NCBI RefSeq assembly: GCF_900188025.1
Contig: NZ_FZNO01000014.1
Span: 62,001 to 126,000, forward strand
Length of the DNA stretch: 64,000 bases
From: Blastococcus mobilis
Lineage (GTDB): Bacteria; Actinomycetota; Actinomycetes; Mycobacteriales; Geodermatophilaceae
Direction of reading: 5' to 3'
In this document: one piece after another, positions 8,772 to 16,290 of the stretch
Layout of the letters: every line of letters starts with the position of its first letter
How positions within the stretch are numbered: the stretch's first letter is position 1
Translations under genes and position numbers: made by a program
The notes under the pieces: generated by a model
The model's database searches: none
Told to the model about the DNA's origin: nothing
The model's input: only the letters and a program-made list of their open reading frames with translations

Positions 8772-10055
8772 GTGACGATGACAGCGGGCAGGTCTGCCGA
8801 TGCGGTCCTCCCCGCACTGACGGATGCAGACCGCCTCACGGAGATCGAGGACACCGGCCTGCTGGCCGGCGCAGACCCCACCATGGACCGGCTGGCCCGG
8901 CTGGCCGCGGCCCTTGTCGGCGCGCCCCGTGCCTTCGTCACCCTGGTGACACCGGAGCGCCAGCACCTGCCCGGCATGGTCCGGTTCGACGACCCCGACG
9001 ACACGGCGCGCGAGACGCCACTCAGCGGTTCCCTGTGCCAGTTCGCGGTAGCCACCGAGGAGCCGTTGATCATCCCGGACGGTCGTGCCGACCCGCTGGT
9101 CCGCGACACCGAGCCGGTCCGCAGCGGAGACATCGGCGCCTACGCCGGCGTTCCCCTGCGTACCTCTGCGGGCCACGTCCTGGGCACCGTGTGCGTGGTC
9201 GACCCGGACGCCCGCTCCTGGGAAGAGGACCGTCTCCCGCTCCTGCAGGACCTGACGGAACTGGGCGCCGACGAGGTCAACCAGCGGCTGAGCCGGGCAC
9301 GGGAGGAGCGTCTGCGTCGCCTGGTCCAGGACATCACGCGGCAGGTGCCGCCGTTGGCCGACGCTGTCCACAGCCTCGTCGACCTCGCCGAGCAGCAGGA
9401 GGAGCCGCGGCTGCAGCGCTACGCCGCGCTGACGCGCTGCCGCATGGAGCCAGTGGTCTCACTGGGGCGCCGGCTGGAAGCGGCCGTCTCCTCCGGGACG
9501 GCCGCCGCCACGGCACGGGGACGGGCGTCGGCCGAGCTCGGGAGCGTCCTGGAGAGCTGCGTGCGCAGCGCCGGCGCGGCGACCGGGTCCAGTGCGATCC
9601 GGCTGGAGCTCCCGGACATGACTCTTACCGTCCGGTGTGACCAAGTCGGGCTGGAACGGTTCATCACGCACGTCGTGGTGACCGCGCTGCACCACTCACG
9701 CGGCGACGCATCGCTGGTGCTCCACCTGAACGGCCCCACGTCGGGCGGCGCTCATGCCGCCGACGAGCAGGACCGCCACACCGCGACCCTGCAGGTGCTG
9801 GCGGAGGACTGTCCCGTGCCGACCGGTGAGCTGGCCCGGCTCGTCGCCCGCTTCCATGGGGCCATGTGCGAGGAGGCGGCCCCGCAGAGGCAGGAGGCGC
9901 CGGCCAGCGTCCGGATGAGGAACGGCACCGTGACCGTCGAGAGCGGTTCCGTGTCCGGCCAGGTGTCCCGGGACGCGCGCCTGGTCCTGCTGGTCCGCTG
10001 GCGCCTCGACGCCGGGCCGGACGGCGTCAGGCCTCGAGGATCCCGCCCGCGATGA
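8772..10055 (+). CDS. GAF-domain protein with degenerate histidine-kinase-like C-terminus
   Basis: 427 residues. The GTG start (ATG two codons later is also possible) follows GAGGAG at 8756-8761. Residues 20-165 form a GAF domain of the type found in light or oxygen sensors (PLSGSLCQFAVA, LIIPDGRADPLV, GAYAGVPLRTSAGHVLGTVCVVD). The following helical region (LRRLVQDITRQVPPLADAVHSL) sits where a kinase dimerisation helix would be but lacks a clear phospho-acceptor His motif, and the C-terminal part has no readable N, G1 or G2 ATP-binding boxes. It is therefore probably a sensory or regulatory protein, not an active kinase. It lies between capA and capC; its 3' end overlaps the convergent capC gene by 29 bp. 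A role in capsule control is a guess from position. Confidence 0.75.
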   Translation: MTMTAGRSADAVLPALTDADRLTEIEDTGLLAGADPTMDRLARLAAALVGAPRAFVTLVTPERQHLPGMVRFDDPDDTARETPLSGSLCQFAVATEEPLIIPDGRADPLVRDTEPVRSGDIGAYAGVPLRTSAGHVLGTVCVVDPDARSWEEDRLPLLQDLTELGADEVNQRLSRAREERLRRLVQDITRQVPPLADAVHSLVDLAEQQEEPRLQRYAALTRCRMEPVVSLGRRLEAAVSSGTAAATARGRASAELGSVLESCVRSAGAATGSSAIRLELPDMTLTVRCDQVGLERFITHVVVTALHHSRGDASLVLHLNGPTSGGAHAADEQDRHTATLQVLAEDCPVPTGELARLVARFHGAMCEEAAPQRQEAPASVRMRNGTVTVESGSVSGQVSRDARLVLLVRWRLDAGPDGVRPRGSRPR

Positions 10056-11046
10056 GCGCGGCGGACAAGAGGTTCATGACCGAGAACGTCCCCAGCGCGG
10101 TCAGCGTGGCGCCCCAGGCCGTCTTCTCCCACCCCTGCCGCTGGGCGTCGTTGGCCAGCAGGGCCGGGACCATGAGCGTGATGATGGTCAATCCGCGCCA
10201 GGGCACGTAGTCGCCTCCGGTCCACGCCACGACCGCCGCCTCGGCGGCCCAGCCGAGGATGGCGCCCACCAGCACCATCGTGGCCAGCTTGCGCCGACCG
10301 AACAGCAGCAGGCGGGGCATCAGCAGGTGCACGACGACGAACCACGTGGCGACGGCGACGACGACCGCGAACACGAGGTCCAGCCAGCGGGGGGCAACGA
10401 GGGCGATGTACGCCCCGGAGATGAACCCGCCGGAGCGCAGCCCCAGGCGCGAGAAGACCAGCATGCCGATGCCCACGCTGGCCGCGGCGGCGACGACGAC
10501 GAGCTCTCGCGGGAACCCGGTGACCGAGACCAGACCGCCTACGGTCTCACCGGGTTCGAGGGGAGCGATTGCGAGCAGGGATGTGTACACGTAGATGAAC
10601 AGGCCCAGGATCGCCGTCGTCGCGAGGACGGCGACGACGGTCTTGCCTGGGCGCTGACGCGCCATGTCGTGGGCGAGGATGCCGGGGATGAGGAAGCCGA
10701 TCCCGGCGAGCCCCAGCAGGACCGGGTCCAGGGTAGCGAATCGGTGGGCGGTCAGGGTCAGGACCATGATCACCGCCAGGCCGACGAGCATCTCCACCTC
10801 GAACTTGCGGCGCCCGTAGAGGATCACCCGGCGGGCGAGGACCCGGTTGACCACAAGGTAGGTGCCGTAGGCGGCGCCCACGGTCGTCAGGATGAACAGC
10901 GGCCGGGGTATGTGCAGGGCCAGGTACGCCGGGACGATGGCGCCGCCGGTCGTGAGCTGTACGCGCTCGTAGAAGAGCATGCTGACGATGACGCCGATGA
11001 CCAGGGCGACGCGGACGACCTCGGGGCGGAAGAGGTACTCATGCAC
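10027..11046 (-). CDS. capC: CapC/PgsC, duplicated double-length form
   Basis: Polytopic membrane subunit of the polyglutamate synthase. CapC in Bacillus is about 150 residues; this one is 339 and consists of two CapC units. Unit 1 (about 10-165) has TGGAIVPAYLAL (33-44), GRRKFEVEMLVG (78-89) and IPGILAHDMARQRPGKT (120-136). Unit 2 (about 181-339) has SGGFISGAYIAL (205-216), GRRKLATMVLVG (250-261) and VPALLANDAQRQGWEKT near 285. The spacing is the same in both, an offset of 172. The GTG start overlaps the capB stop (GTGCATGA), implying translational coupling in the operon small ORF, GGDEF protein, capB, capC. Family confident; the duplication is directly visible. Confidence 0.9.
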   Translation of the reverse strand: MHEYLFRPEVVRVALVIGVIVSMLFYERVQLTTGGAIVPAYLALHIPRPLFILTTVGAAYGTYLVVNRVLARRVILYGRRKFEVEMLVGLAVIMVLTLTAHRFATLDPVLLGLAGIGFLIPGILAHDMARQRPGKTVVAVLATTAILGLFIYVYTSLLAIAPLEPGETVGGLVSVTGFPRELVVVAAAASVGIGMLVFSRLGLRSGGFISGAYIALVAPRWLDLVFAVVVAVATWFVVVHLLMPRLLLFGRRKLATMVLVGAILGWAAEAAVVAWTGGDYVPWRGLTIITLMVPALLANDAQRQGWEKTAWGATLTALGTFSVMNLLSAALIAGGILEA

Positions 11047-12418
11047 CGCCGGTGACGTCCTCCCGTCCCGGTTCGTCACCGGGGTTGCCTGCCGCTCTTG
11101 ACTGGCTGCGCCCCGTGGCGACGTGGGTGCCGGCCCGGCGGATCCGGCGGGTGCCCGCCGGCATGCGGACGGGGTCGCGGGACTCGTCGAGTTCGCTGCG
11201 GTGCTCGGCGCCCTGGAGGTGCTCGAAGTACTCGATGAGCAGCTCCGCCTGGTCCGTGTGGATGTTGACCATGCCGATGAGGACACCCTCGGGGCCGCCG
11301 ACGAGCCCGGCGATCGTGGCCAGGATCTGGTCGAGGGTGGGTTGTACCGTCTCGCCGAGCAGGTGCACCCGGTCGGCGGGATAGCCGAGCTCGACGATGG
11401 TGCGGCTGACCTGCTCCTCGTAGGCCCCAAACGTGATGACCTGGTCGAGGTACGACGAGAGGTCCGTGGGGACCATCTGGGCGAACAACTCGGCGCGGCG
11501 GCCACGGTCACGACGGTTGTTCAGGATGCCGATCACCGGTGCGTCCGGCGGGAACTGGGCCTGCAGGATCTCGAAGGTGAGCACCACGCTCTCGCGGTCA
11601 TTGGCCGCGAACAGCGGGACCCAGAGAATCCGCTTGCCCAAGACGTCGTACCAGCGCAGCCGGACGACCCCGATGTCCGGGATGGACTTCCACATCCCCT
11701 GCAGCGCGACCTGCCGCCGGATGCCCAGGAGGCGGGCGATGGCCAGGCCGATGGCGACGTTCTCCTTGAACTGCAGGTAGTCGAAGCCGCGCATGTCCTC
11801 GTCGCCGACCCCTCGCGGGTCGGCGTAGATCAGCCGGCTGCCCCGTTCCTCGGCCCGCTCCCGCAGCCGGTCCCGGAGATGCGGGCGGTCCTCGGCGGTG
11901 ATCAGGATCCCGTTGCGTGGGACGGTCAGCGCCAGGGAGTCGGCGATCTGCTCGAGGGTCTCCCCCATCTCCTCCTGGTGGTCCTCACGCACGTTGGTGA
12001 TCACGGTGATGTCGGAGCGCACCATGTAGTCCTGCGAGTACTGCTGGTAGAGCGGACGCACGGCCATGCACTCGATGACCAGCGCCTCCACGTCGGGGTC
12101 GACGTGTCGTGCGACGACGTCGATCTGCTCGTTGATCGTCGCTGCGCCGCGCCGGAAGATCGGCGTCTCCTCGCCCCGGCGCTCGATCATCCGGGCGGCG
12201 CTCCCCGTCGTCTTGGCCACGGTGACGAAGCCGCCCTCCCGGAGGACACCGGCCACCAGGCGCGTCACGGTGGACTTGCCGCGGATGCCGTTGACGTGCA
12301 CACGGACGTCGAGCTGGTCGAGTCGGGACCGGTGCCCGGAGACGGACGTGCGCCAGTACACGATCAAGGCCAGAGCCACCGCGACGAGGAAGAGGAGGCT
12401 GAACAGCCCGGCCGTCAC
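11039..12418 (-). CDS. capB: CapB/PgsB polyglutamate synthase ligase subunit
   Basis: 459 residues. An N-terminal membrane helix (AGLFSLLFLVAVALALIVYW) is followed by a Mur-ligase-like ATPase domain: VHVNGIRGKSTVTRL is the P-loop (GIRGKST), then TKTTGSAARMI, INEQIDVVARH, LVIECMAVRPLYQQ and NVREDHQEEMG. CapB activates and joins glutamates through gamma bonds at the membrane, with CapC. The GTG start is chosen because it overlaps the upstream stop as GTGA (12415-12418) and places the TM helix at the N-terminus; longer in-frame starts upstream have no such features. The C-terminal 45 residues are Arg-rich and not conserved. Confident. Confidence 0.93.
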   Translation of the reverse strand: MTAGLFSLLFLVAVALALIVYWRTSVSGHRSRLDQLDVRVHVNGIRGKSTVTRLVAGVLREGGFVTVAKTTGSAARMIERRGEETPIFRRGAATINEQIDVVARHVDPDVEALVIECMAVRPLYQQYSQDYMVRSDITVITNVREDHQEEMGETLEQIADSLALTVPRNGILITAEDRPHLRDRLRERAEERGSRLIYADPRGVGDEDMRGFDYLQFKENVAIGLAIARLLGIRRQVALQGMWKSIPDIGVVRLRWYDVLGKRILWVPLFAANDRESVVLTFEILQAQFPPDAPVIGILNNRRDRGRRAELFAQMVPTDLSSYLDQVITFGAYEEQVSRTIVELGYPADRVHLLGETVQPTLDQILATIAGLVGGPEGVLIGMVNIHTDQAELLIEYFEHLQGAEHRSELDESRDPVRMPAGTRRIRRAGTHVATGRSQSRAAGNPGDEPGREDVTGGA

Positions 12419-13308
12419 GCCGCGGTCCCCTGGGGCGAGGAGTGCCGTGGCTTCGCGGCCGCCTCGTCGACGCCGGCCGATCGCCGGGCCGCCTGCAGGA
12501 GAGCGGTCGCGTCGCTGGTCTGGCCGTCGAGGCCGGCCAGACCCACGTGCAGCTCCGCGCAGTCGACCAGGCTGCGTCGTTCGTCGGTCTCGCGCACGGT
12601 GAACGCAGCCCGCGATGCCGCGTCGAGGACCGGGCCGACGACCTCCCAGGCAGTGGCTACGTCCGTCTCCGGCAGGATGGCGCCGAACTCGTCCGGTCCC
12701 GAGGCGAAGGGCACGTCGGTCTCGCGCAGCATGCTCTCGACGAGACGGGCCACGGCGCGCTGGGCTGCTTCGCGGGCGCTGACGTCGAGGCCCAATTCGG
12801 TGATCGTCACCCGCATCACCACGACGCTGAGCGGCCGCCCGTAGCTGCGGGCGCGCAGCAGCTCCTCGTCGAGCCGGGCCACGGCGACCTCCGCGGTCAC
12901 CAGCCCCAGCGAGCCGTACGCCGGTGCCACCCTCCCGCTCTCCTCGTCCGCCGGGCCGCGCCGCGCGTGGATGCCCGCGGAGACCATGCCCACCAACCAC
13001 CCCAGCGCCACGAGGCCGAGGACGAGGGCCAGGTCCGTCACGAAGGACGCCGGCGCCCAGCGATCCCCCAGCCGCAGCGCAAGGACCGCCACGGCCGCAG
13101 CCGCCACCCCGAGAACGAGACCACCGAAGGCATCGAAGAAGAGCGCGCCGAGCCCGGTCGCAACCACCGTGGCCACCGCATACAGCGAGTAGGGCGGCGC
13201 CTCGGTCGCCGCGACGCAACCGGCGAGGGCCGCGACAACCAGGGCCAACGCCACCGGGACGTGCTGCTCAGTCCAGGCCGACATCAGCTTGCGCATCGGT
13301 CGTCTCAC
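12415..13308 (-). CDS. Membrane protein with degenerate GGDEF domain, in cap operon
   Basis: About 297 residues. Four or five hydrophobic segments fill residues 10-115 (VALALVVAALAGCVAA, LYAVATVVATGLGALFF, LVLGVAAAAVAVLAL, LALVLGLVALGWLVG). The cytosolic part, from about 140 on, resembles a diguanylate-cyclase fold with SGPDEFGAILPET in place of GGDEF/GGEEF, so the first two glycines are altered and catalysis is doubtful. It sits directly before capB with a GTGA overlap, suggesting a regulator or assembly partner of the polyglutamate synthase, possibly a nucleotide sensor. Start choice: GTG 13308 lies 4 nt after GGAGG; ATG 13296 is an alternative. The GGDEF relation is by motif only. Confidence 0.7.
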   Translation of the reverse strand: MRRPMRKLMSAWTEQHVPVALALVVAALAGCVAATEAPPYSLYAVATVVATGLGALFFDAFGGLVLGVAAAAVAVLALRLGDRWAPASFVTDLALVLGLVALGWLVGMVSAGIHARRGPADEESGRVAPAYGSLGLVTAEVAVARLDEELLRARSYGRPLSVVVMRVTITELGLDVSAREAAQRAVARLVESMLRETDVPFASGPDEFGAILPETDVATAWEVVGPVLDAASRAAFTVRETDERRSLVDCAELHVGLAGLDGQTSDATALLQAARRSAGVDEAAAKPRHSSPQGTAA

Positions 13309-13414
13309 GCTCCCTCCACCGCCACCGAGCGGCCAGGAACAGGAGGACGAACGCTGCGGCGCCCCCGCCACCACGCAGCAACGCCTCGGACCACGTCCAC
13401 AGATCGGGTCCCAT
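13268..13414 (-). CDS. 48-residue single-span membrane protein, CapE/PgsE-like position
   Basis: A short frame with an ATG at 13414 preceded by AGAGGGAG. It encodes MGPDLWTWSEALLRGGG, a hydrophobic helix (AAAFVLLFLAARW) and a charged tail (RWRERETTDAQADVGLD). The end overlaps the start of the GGDEF-like gene by about 40 bp, so it would be first in the cap operon. Polyglutamate loci in Bacillus and Staphylococcus contain a similarly tiny one-helix subunit (PgsE/CapE). Sequence similarity to it cannot be judged at this length; the role is inferred from size, topology and place. Confidence 0.55.
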   Translation of the reverse strand: MGPDLWTWSEALLRGGGGAAAFVLLFLAARWRWRERETTDAQADVGLD

Positions 13415-13515
13415 GGCTCCCTCTACCCTGCGGGGAGGATTCCAATCGGTGTCAGAGACGTTGAGGAGTGGTCACCGGGACCCTTTCCTTCGATCTCAGT
13501 GCTGGTGAGGGCCAC

Positions 13516-14412
13516 ATGCGGAGGACACGGCCGGGCATCGTCTCGCCGCGGGCGCTGAGATCGTCGGCCGTTGGGGCGGTCACGCTCCTCGTGCTCATCG
13601 GATGCGGCGGTCCGGTGGAGCTGCACGCCACCATCGAGCAGGTGCTGGACGCCGGACCGGGGCGGGGCTCCTCCGCGTACCGCGCCCCGGGTGTACTGGT
13701 GAGCCACGAGTTGGGCGGTGCGGTGCTGGCTCACCTGACGGGCGTCGAGGATCCCCCGGTCCCCGACGGTGCCCGGGACCTGGAAGTCCTCGACGCCGAG
13801 GGCCGGGAGGTCCGGGTCCTGACCGAGGACGTCGATCAGGGAACGGCACAGGGGTGGGGCCTCTACGCCGTGCGTGAGGGCGCCGGTGCACCGCCGCACC
13901 TCGTCGTCGAGGTCCCACATCCACGCGCCGACCTGTGGACGGAGGACGTCGGCGCCGAGCTCTTCGCGTCCCTCGATGCCGCGGCACTGCTCGTCGCCGG
14001 GGCGCACCGCACGGCCGGAGGGAACGCGGCCGACGTGGCGCACCAACCCACCAGCGCCTTCGCCACGGTGGACCGGGCGGTGGTCGGCCCGGGAACCGTC
14101 GTCCTTCAGGTGCACGGGTTCGACGAGTCCCGGCACCCTGGCTCGGCCCAGGTCGTCCTCTCCAGCGCCGAGTCCATGCCCGGCACCCTGGTCCAGGAGC
14201 TTGACGACGCCCTTGAGGACGCCGGTTTCGAGACGTGCGTCTACGACGGCGAGCAGTGTCATGCGCTGGCCGGCATGACAAACGTCGAGGCCGCGCACGC
14301 CAGGAGCGTCGGAGCCACGTTCATCCACCTGGAACTGGCCGAAGACCTCCGGCGCAGCGGCCCCGTCCGACAGCGGCTGGTGGACGTCCTGGCCCACGTG
14401 CTGGTCGACTGA
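13516..14412 (+). CDS. Lipoprotein, putative zinc-type polyglutamate hydrolase
   Basis: 298 residues. A lipoprotein signal ends in the lipobox LIGC (about residue 33), so it is anchored outside the membrane. Conserved-looking His/acidic patches follow: VPHPRADLWTEDVG, VAGAHRTA, ADVAHQPTSAF, QVHGFD and FIHLELAEDLR. An HPxxDxxTE stretch, a later HG and a late HLE are what one expects of a metal-dependent hydrolase of the carboxypeptidase-like type, to which phage polyglutamate hydrolase belongs. Beside the cap operon and divergent from it, a polymer-trimming or release role is plausible. I recognise no exact family, so function is inference. The ATG 13516 start is supported by the signal peptide; a strong terminator follows. 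Confidence 0.6.
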   Translation: MRRTRPGIVSPRALRSSAVGAVTLLVLIGCGGPVELHATIEQVLDAGPGRGSSAYRAPGVLVSHELGGAVLAHLTGVEDPPVPDGARDLEVLDAEGREVRVLTEDVDQGTAQGWGLYAVREGAGAPPHLVVEVPHPRADLWTEDVGAELFASLDAAALLVAGAHRTAGGNAADVAHQPTSAFATVDRAVVGPGTVVLQVHGFDESRHPGSAQVVLSSAESMPGTLVQELDDALEDAGFETCVYDGEQCHALAGMTNVEAAHARSVGATFIHLELAEDLRRSGPVRQRLVDVLAHVLVD

Positions 14413-14443
14413 TATGTGAGGCCCGGCTGTCAAGTGGCAGGGC

Positions 14444-14480
14444 GAGGCGCCGCCAGGGCTGGCTGCTCTGGCGGCGCCTC
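14444..14480 (+). terminator. Terminator of the lipoprotein gene
   Basis: A perfect 13-bp stem, GAGGCGCCGCCAG at 14444-14456 and its complement at 14468-14480, with an 11-nt loop and followed by GTTTG. It lies 32 bp after the lipoprotein stop codon. Confidence 0.75.
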
Positions 14481-14894
14481 GTTTGTGCTGGCCCGGGCGG
14501 GCGGTCGGCGGGGGTGGGCGTGTCGTGCGAGGCGCGGTCGATACTGATATTCGCGGGTTGGCTACCGCAGTACGGCGTTCGGCTGGGGCGCTTCGGCGTG
14601 TCTGGGGTCGAGCGTCACGTTGCCTCCCCGGTGTCGGGTCGACGTCGTGGCTCACAGTCGAATCGCCGGTCGGGCCCCTCGCGCTGCTGCCGGTCGGTGC
14701 TGGTGCTCGAGCCAGGTCTGTGAGTGGGCGGTGATCTTCGGTGTGTTCCCGCGCCGGTGCTGGTTCGGCGTCGCCCGCAGCCGGGGTCAAGGCTGGGCCG
14801 GAGGCCCACCCGGAGGGCTTTGGCCTTGACCGTGGCGAGGACGTCGCCACGGGTGCCGGAGGGGCGGGAGCGCGCCGGTCACGTCCCGGTGGGG
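14481..14894. other. Non-coding flank of the IS110 transposase
   Basis: No gene is supported here. It contains an inverted repeat GGTCAAGGC (14785-14793) / GCCTTGACC (14823-14831) around a GC-rich loop. Part of this stretch is probably the 3' non-coding end of the IS110-type element, but I cannot place its boundary because IS110 elements lack standard terminal repeats and target duplications. Confidence 0.4.
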
Positions 14895-15995
14895 TCAGGT
14901 ATCGGTGTCCGGCAGGGTGGCCAGCGACCAGCACCAGCCGGCCAGTTCGCGGGCGATGGCCACGCAGGCCACGGTGTGGGTCTTCTTGCGCCGGGACAGC
15001 TGGGTCCAGCGGGCGTGCAGACGCTGGTTGCCGGCGTGCTCCCGGACCCGGGCGGCCGGGGTGGCCTGGTCCCAGCGGGCGCGCATGGTCGCCCCGATGC
15101 GGTAGCCGGGCTGGTGGTGCCAGGCCCCTTCCACCAGCAGCCGCCGCACGTGGGTGTTGCCGGTCGTGGTGATTCCGCCCTGGCGGCGGGAGTTGCCGGT
15201 GGAGTGCTCGGAGGGGACGAGCCCGAGGTAGGCGCCGATGCTGGCGCCGGTGAACCGGGACCAGTCCCCGATCTCCACCGCCAGAGCGAAGCCGGTCAGC
15301 GTGGAGATCCCGCGCAGGCAGCACAGCCGGCGGGTGACCGGGGTGAACTCGCTGTCAGCGGCCATCGTGGTGATCTGCTCGTCCAGGCGCTGCCGACGCG
15401 CCAGCGTCAGCCCGAGGGCCTCCAGATCGGCGTCGTAAGCGGCCTGGGTGCCGGTCTGCTGCGGGTCGGCGAAGCGGATGCCGCGCAGCCACTGCTCGTG
15501 CTTGGCCGTCCAGGCTTCGCCGCCGTAGTAGACGTGCCCGTGCCGCAGCAGCAGTTTGGAGATCCGGTGCCGGACGCGCATCAGATCCCCGCGGGCGTCC
15601 TCGCGGGCCCGGACCAGGTCCCGGGCGGCTTCCTGAGCCACGGTGGGCACCCGCACGGCGACGATGTCATCCAGCCGCAGCAGCCGGGCCAGCAACAGCG
15701 CGTCGCGGGCGTCGGTCTTCACCCGGTCCCCCGACGGCCGAACGATCTTCGACGGCGCGGCCACCTCGCAGCGGATCCCGGCGCCGGTCAGTGCCCGGGC
15801 CAGCCCGAAGCCGGTCGGCCCGGCCTCGTAGGCCACCGCCGCCGGACCGGGCAGGCCGCGCACCCAGTCGACGATCACTCGCTGGTCGGGGACCAGTCGC
15901 TGTCTGATCAACTCCCCAGTGACGCCGTCGATCGCCGCCGCGGACACCGATCGTGCGTGCACGTCCAGCCCGACGCTCGTACGCTCCAGACCCAT
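14895..15995 (-). CDS. IS110-family transposase (DEDD recombinase)
   Basis: 366 residues. An N-terminal RuvC-like DEDD domain has GLDVHARSVSAAAID (first Asp), VAYEAGPTGFGLARAL (Glu), and SGDRVKTDARDALLLARLL (Asp pair). A C-terminal transposase_20 domain has LRGISTLTGFALAVEIGDWSRF and GAYLGLVPSEHSTG, ending with the serine-centred HVRRLLVEGAWH region. The ATG at 15995 follows GGGAGG and gives the standard N-terminus. The frame is intact, so the element may still be active. IS110 elements are guided by a bridge RNA encoded in a non-coding end; see the entry at 15996. It sits as cargo between the capsule locus and the NlpC/P60 gene. Confidence 0.93.
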   Translation of the reverse strand: MGLERTSVGLDVHARSVSAAAIDGVTGELIRQRLVPDQRVIVDWVRGLPGPAAVAYEAGPTGFGLARALTGAGIRCEVAAPSKIVRPSGDRVKTDARDALLLARLLRLDDIVAVRVPTVAQEAARDLVRAREDARGDLMRVRHRISKLLLRHGHVYYGGEAWTAKHEQWLRGIRFADPQQTGTQAAYDADLEALGLTLARRQRLDEQITTMAADSEFTPVTRRLCCLRGISTLTGFALAVEIGDWSRFTGASIGAYLGLVPSEHSTGNSRRQGGITTTGNTHVRRLLVEGAWHHQPGYRIGATMRARWDQATPAARVREHAGNQRLHARWTQLSRRKKTHTVACVAIARELAGWCWSLATLPDTDT

Positions 15996-16290
15996 CGGGG
16001 CCTCCCACACATGTCGGATAGGCCGGGCAGGGGTTTCTCCCCGGCAACCCACGAACCTGTGTGAGTGGGGCCCCGACCCGCAACCGCTCCTCACAGAGCC
16101 GTCGCGTCATACCGTCTGACCGGGCAACCGCTCACCAGGCGCGGCCGAACCCGCATACCATCCCCCCGACGAGGGGAACGGCCACCACCACAGGTGAGAT
16201 CCCGCGCCCAGCCCTCAATCCACCGTCACCGCCCCCCCGATGCACCACGACCAGTTCGGACGATCGGGCGCCTGAGGGCGCAGGACGGGG
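15996..16290 (-). other. Upstream non-coding end of IS110 element, possible bridge RNA
   Basis: About 295 bp lie between the IS110 transposase start and the next gene. On the transposase strand they contain several short stem-forming segments, such as GGGG-AGAAA-CCCC with CCGG flanks near 16020-16042, just before the gene. In the IS110 group the bridge RNA is transcribed from exactly this place. There is no open frame here. Whether an RNA is made, and where the element ends, cannot be read from one copy. The last ~100 bp probably hold the promoter of the NlpC/P60 gene instead. Confidence 0.35.

Noticed and set aside
13423-15324. A 633-codon minus-strand frame over the lipoprotein gene and IS110 gene
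   Set aside because: Composition and position mark it as antisense shadow; the plus-strand lipoprotein with signal peptide and the minus-strand transposase in another frame explain the DNA.
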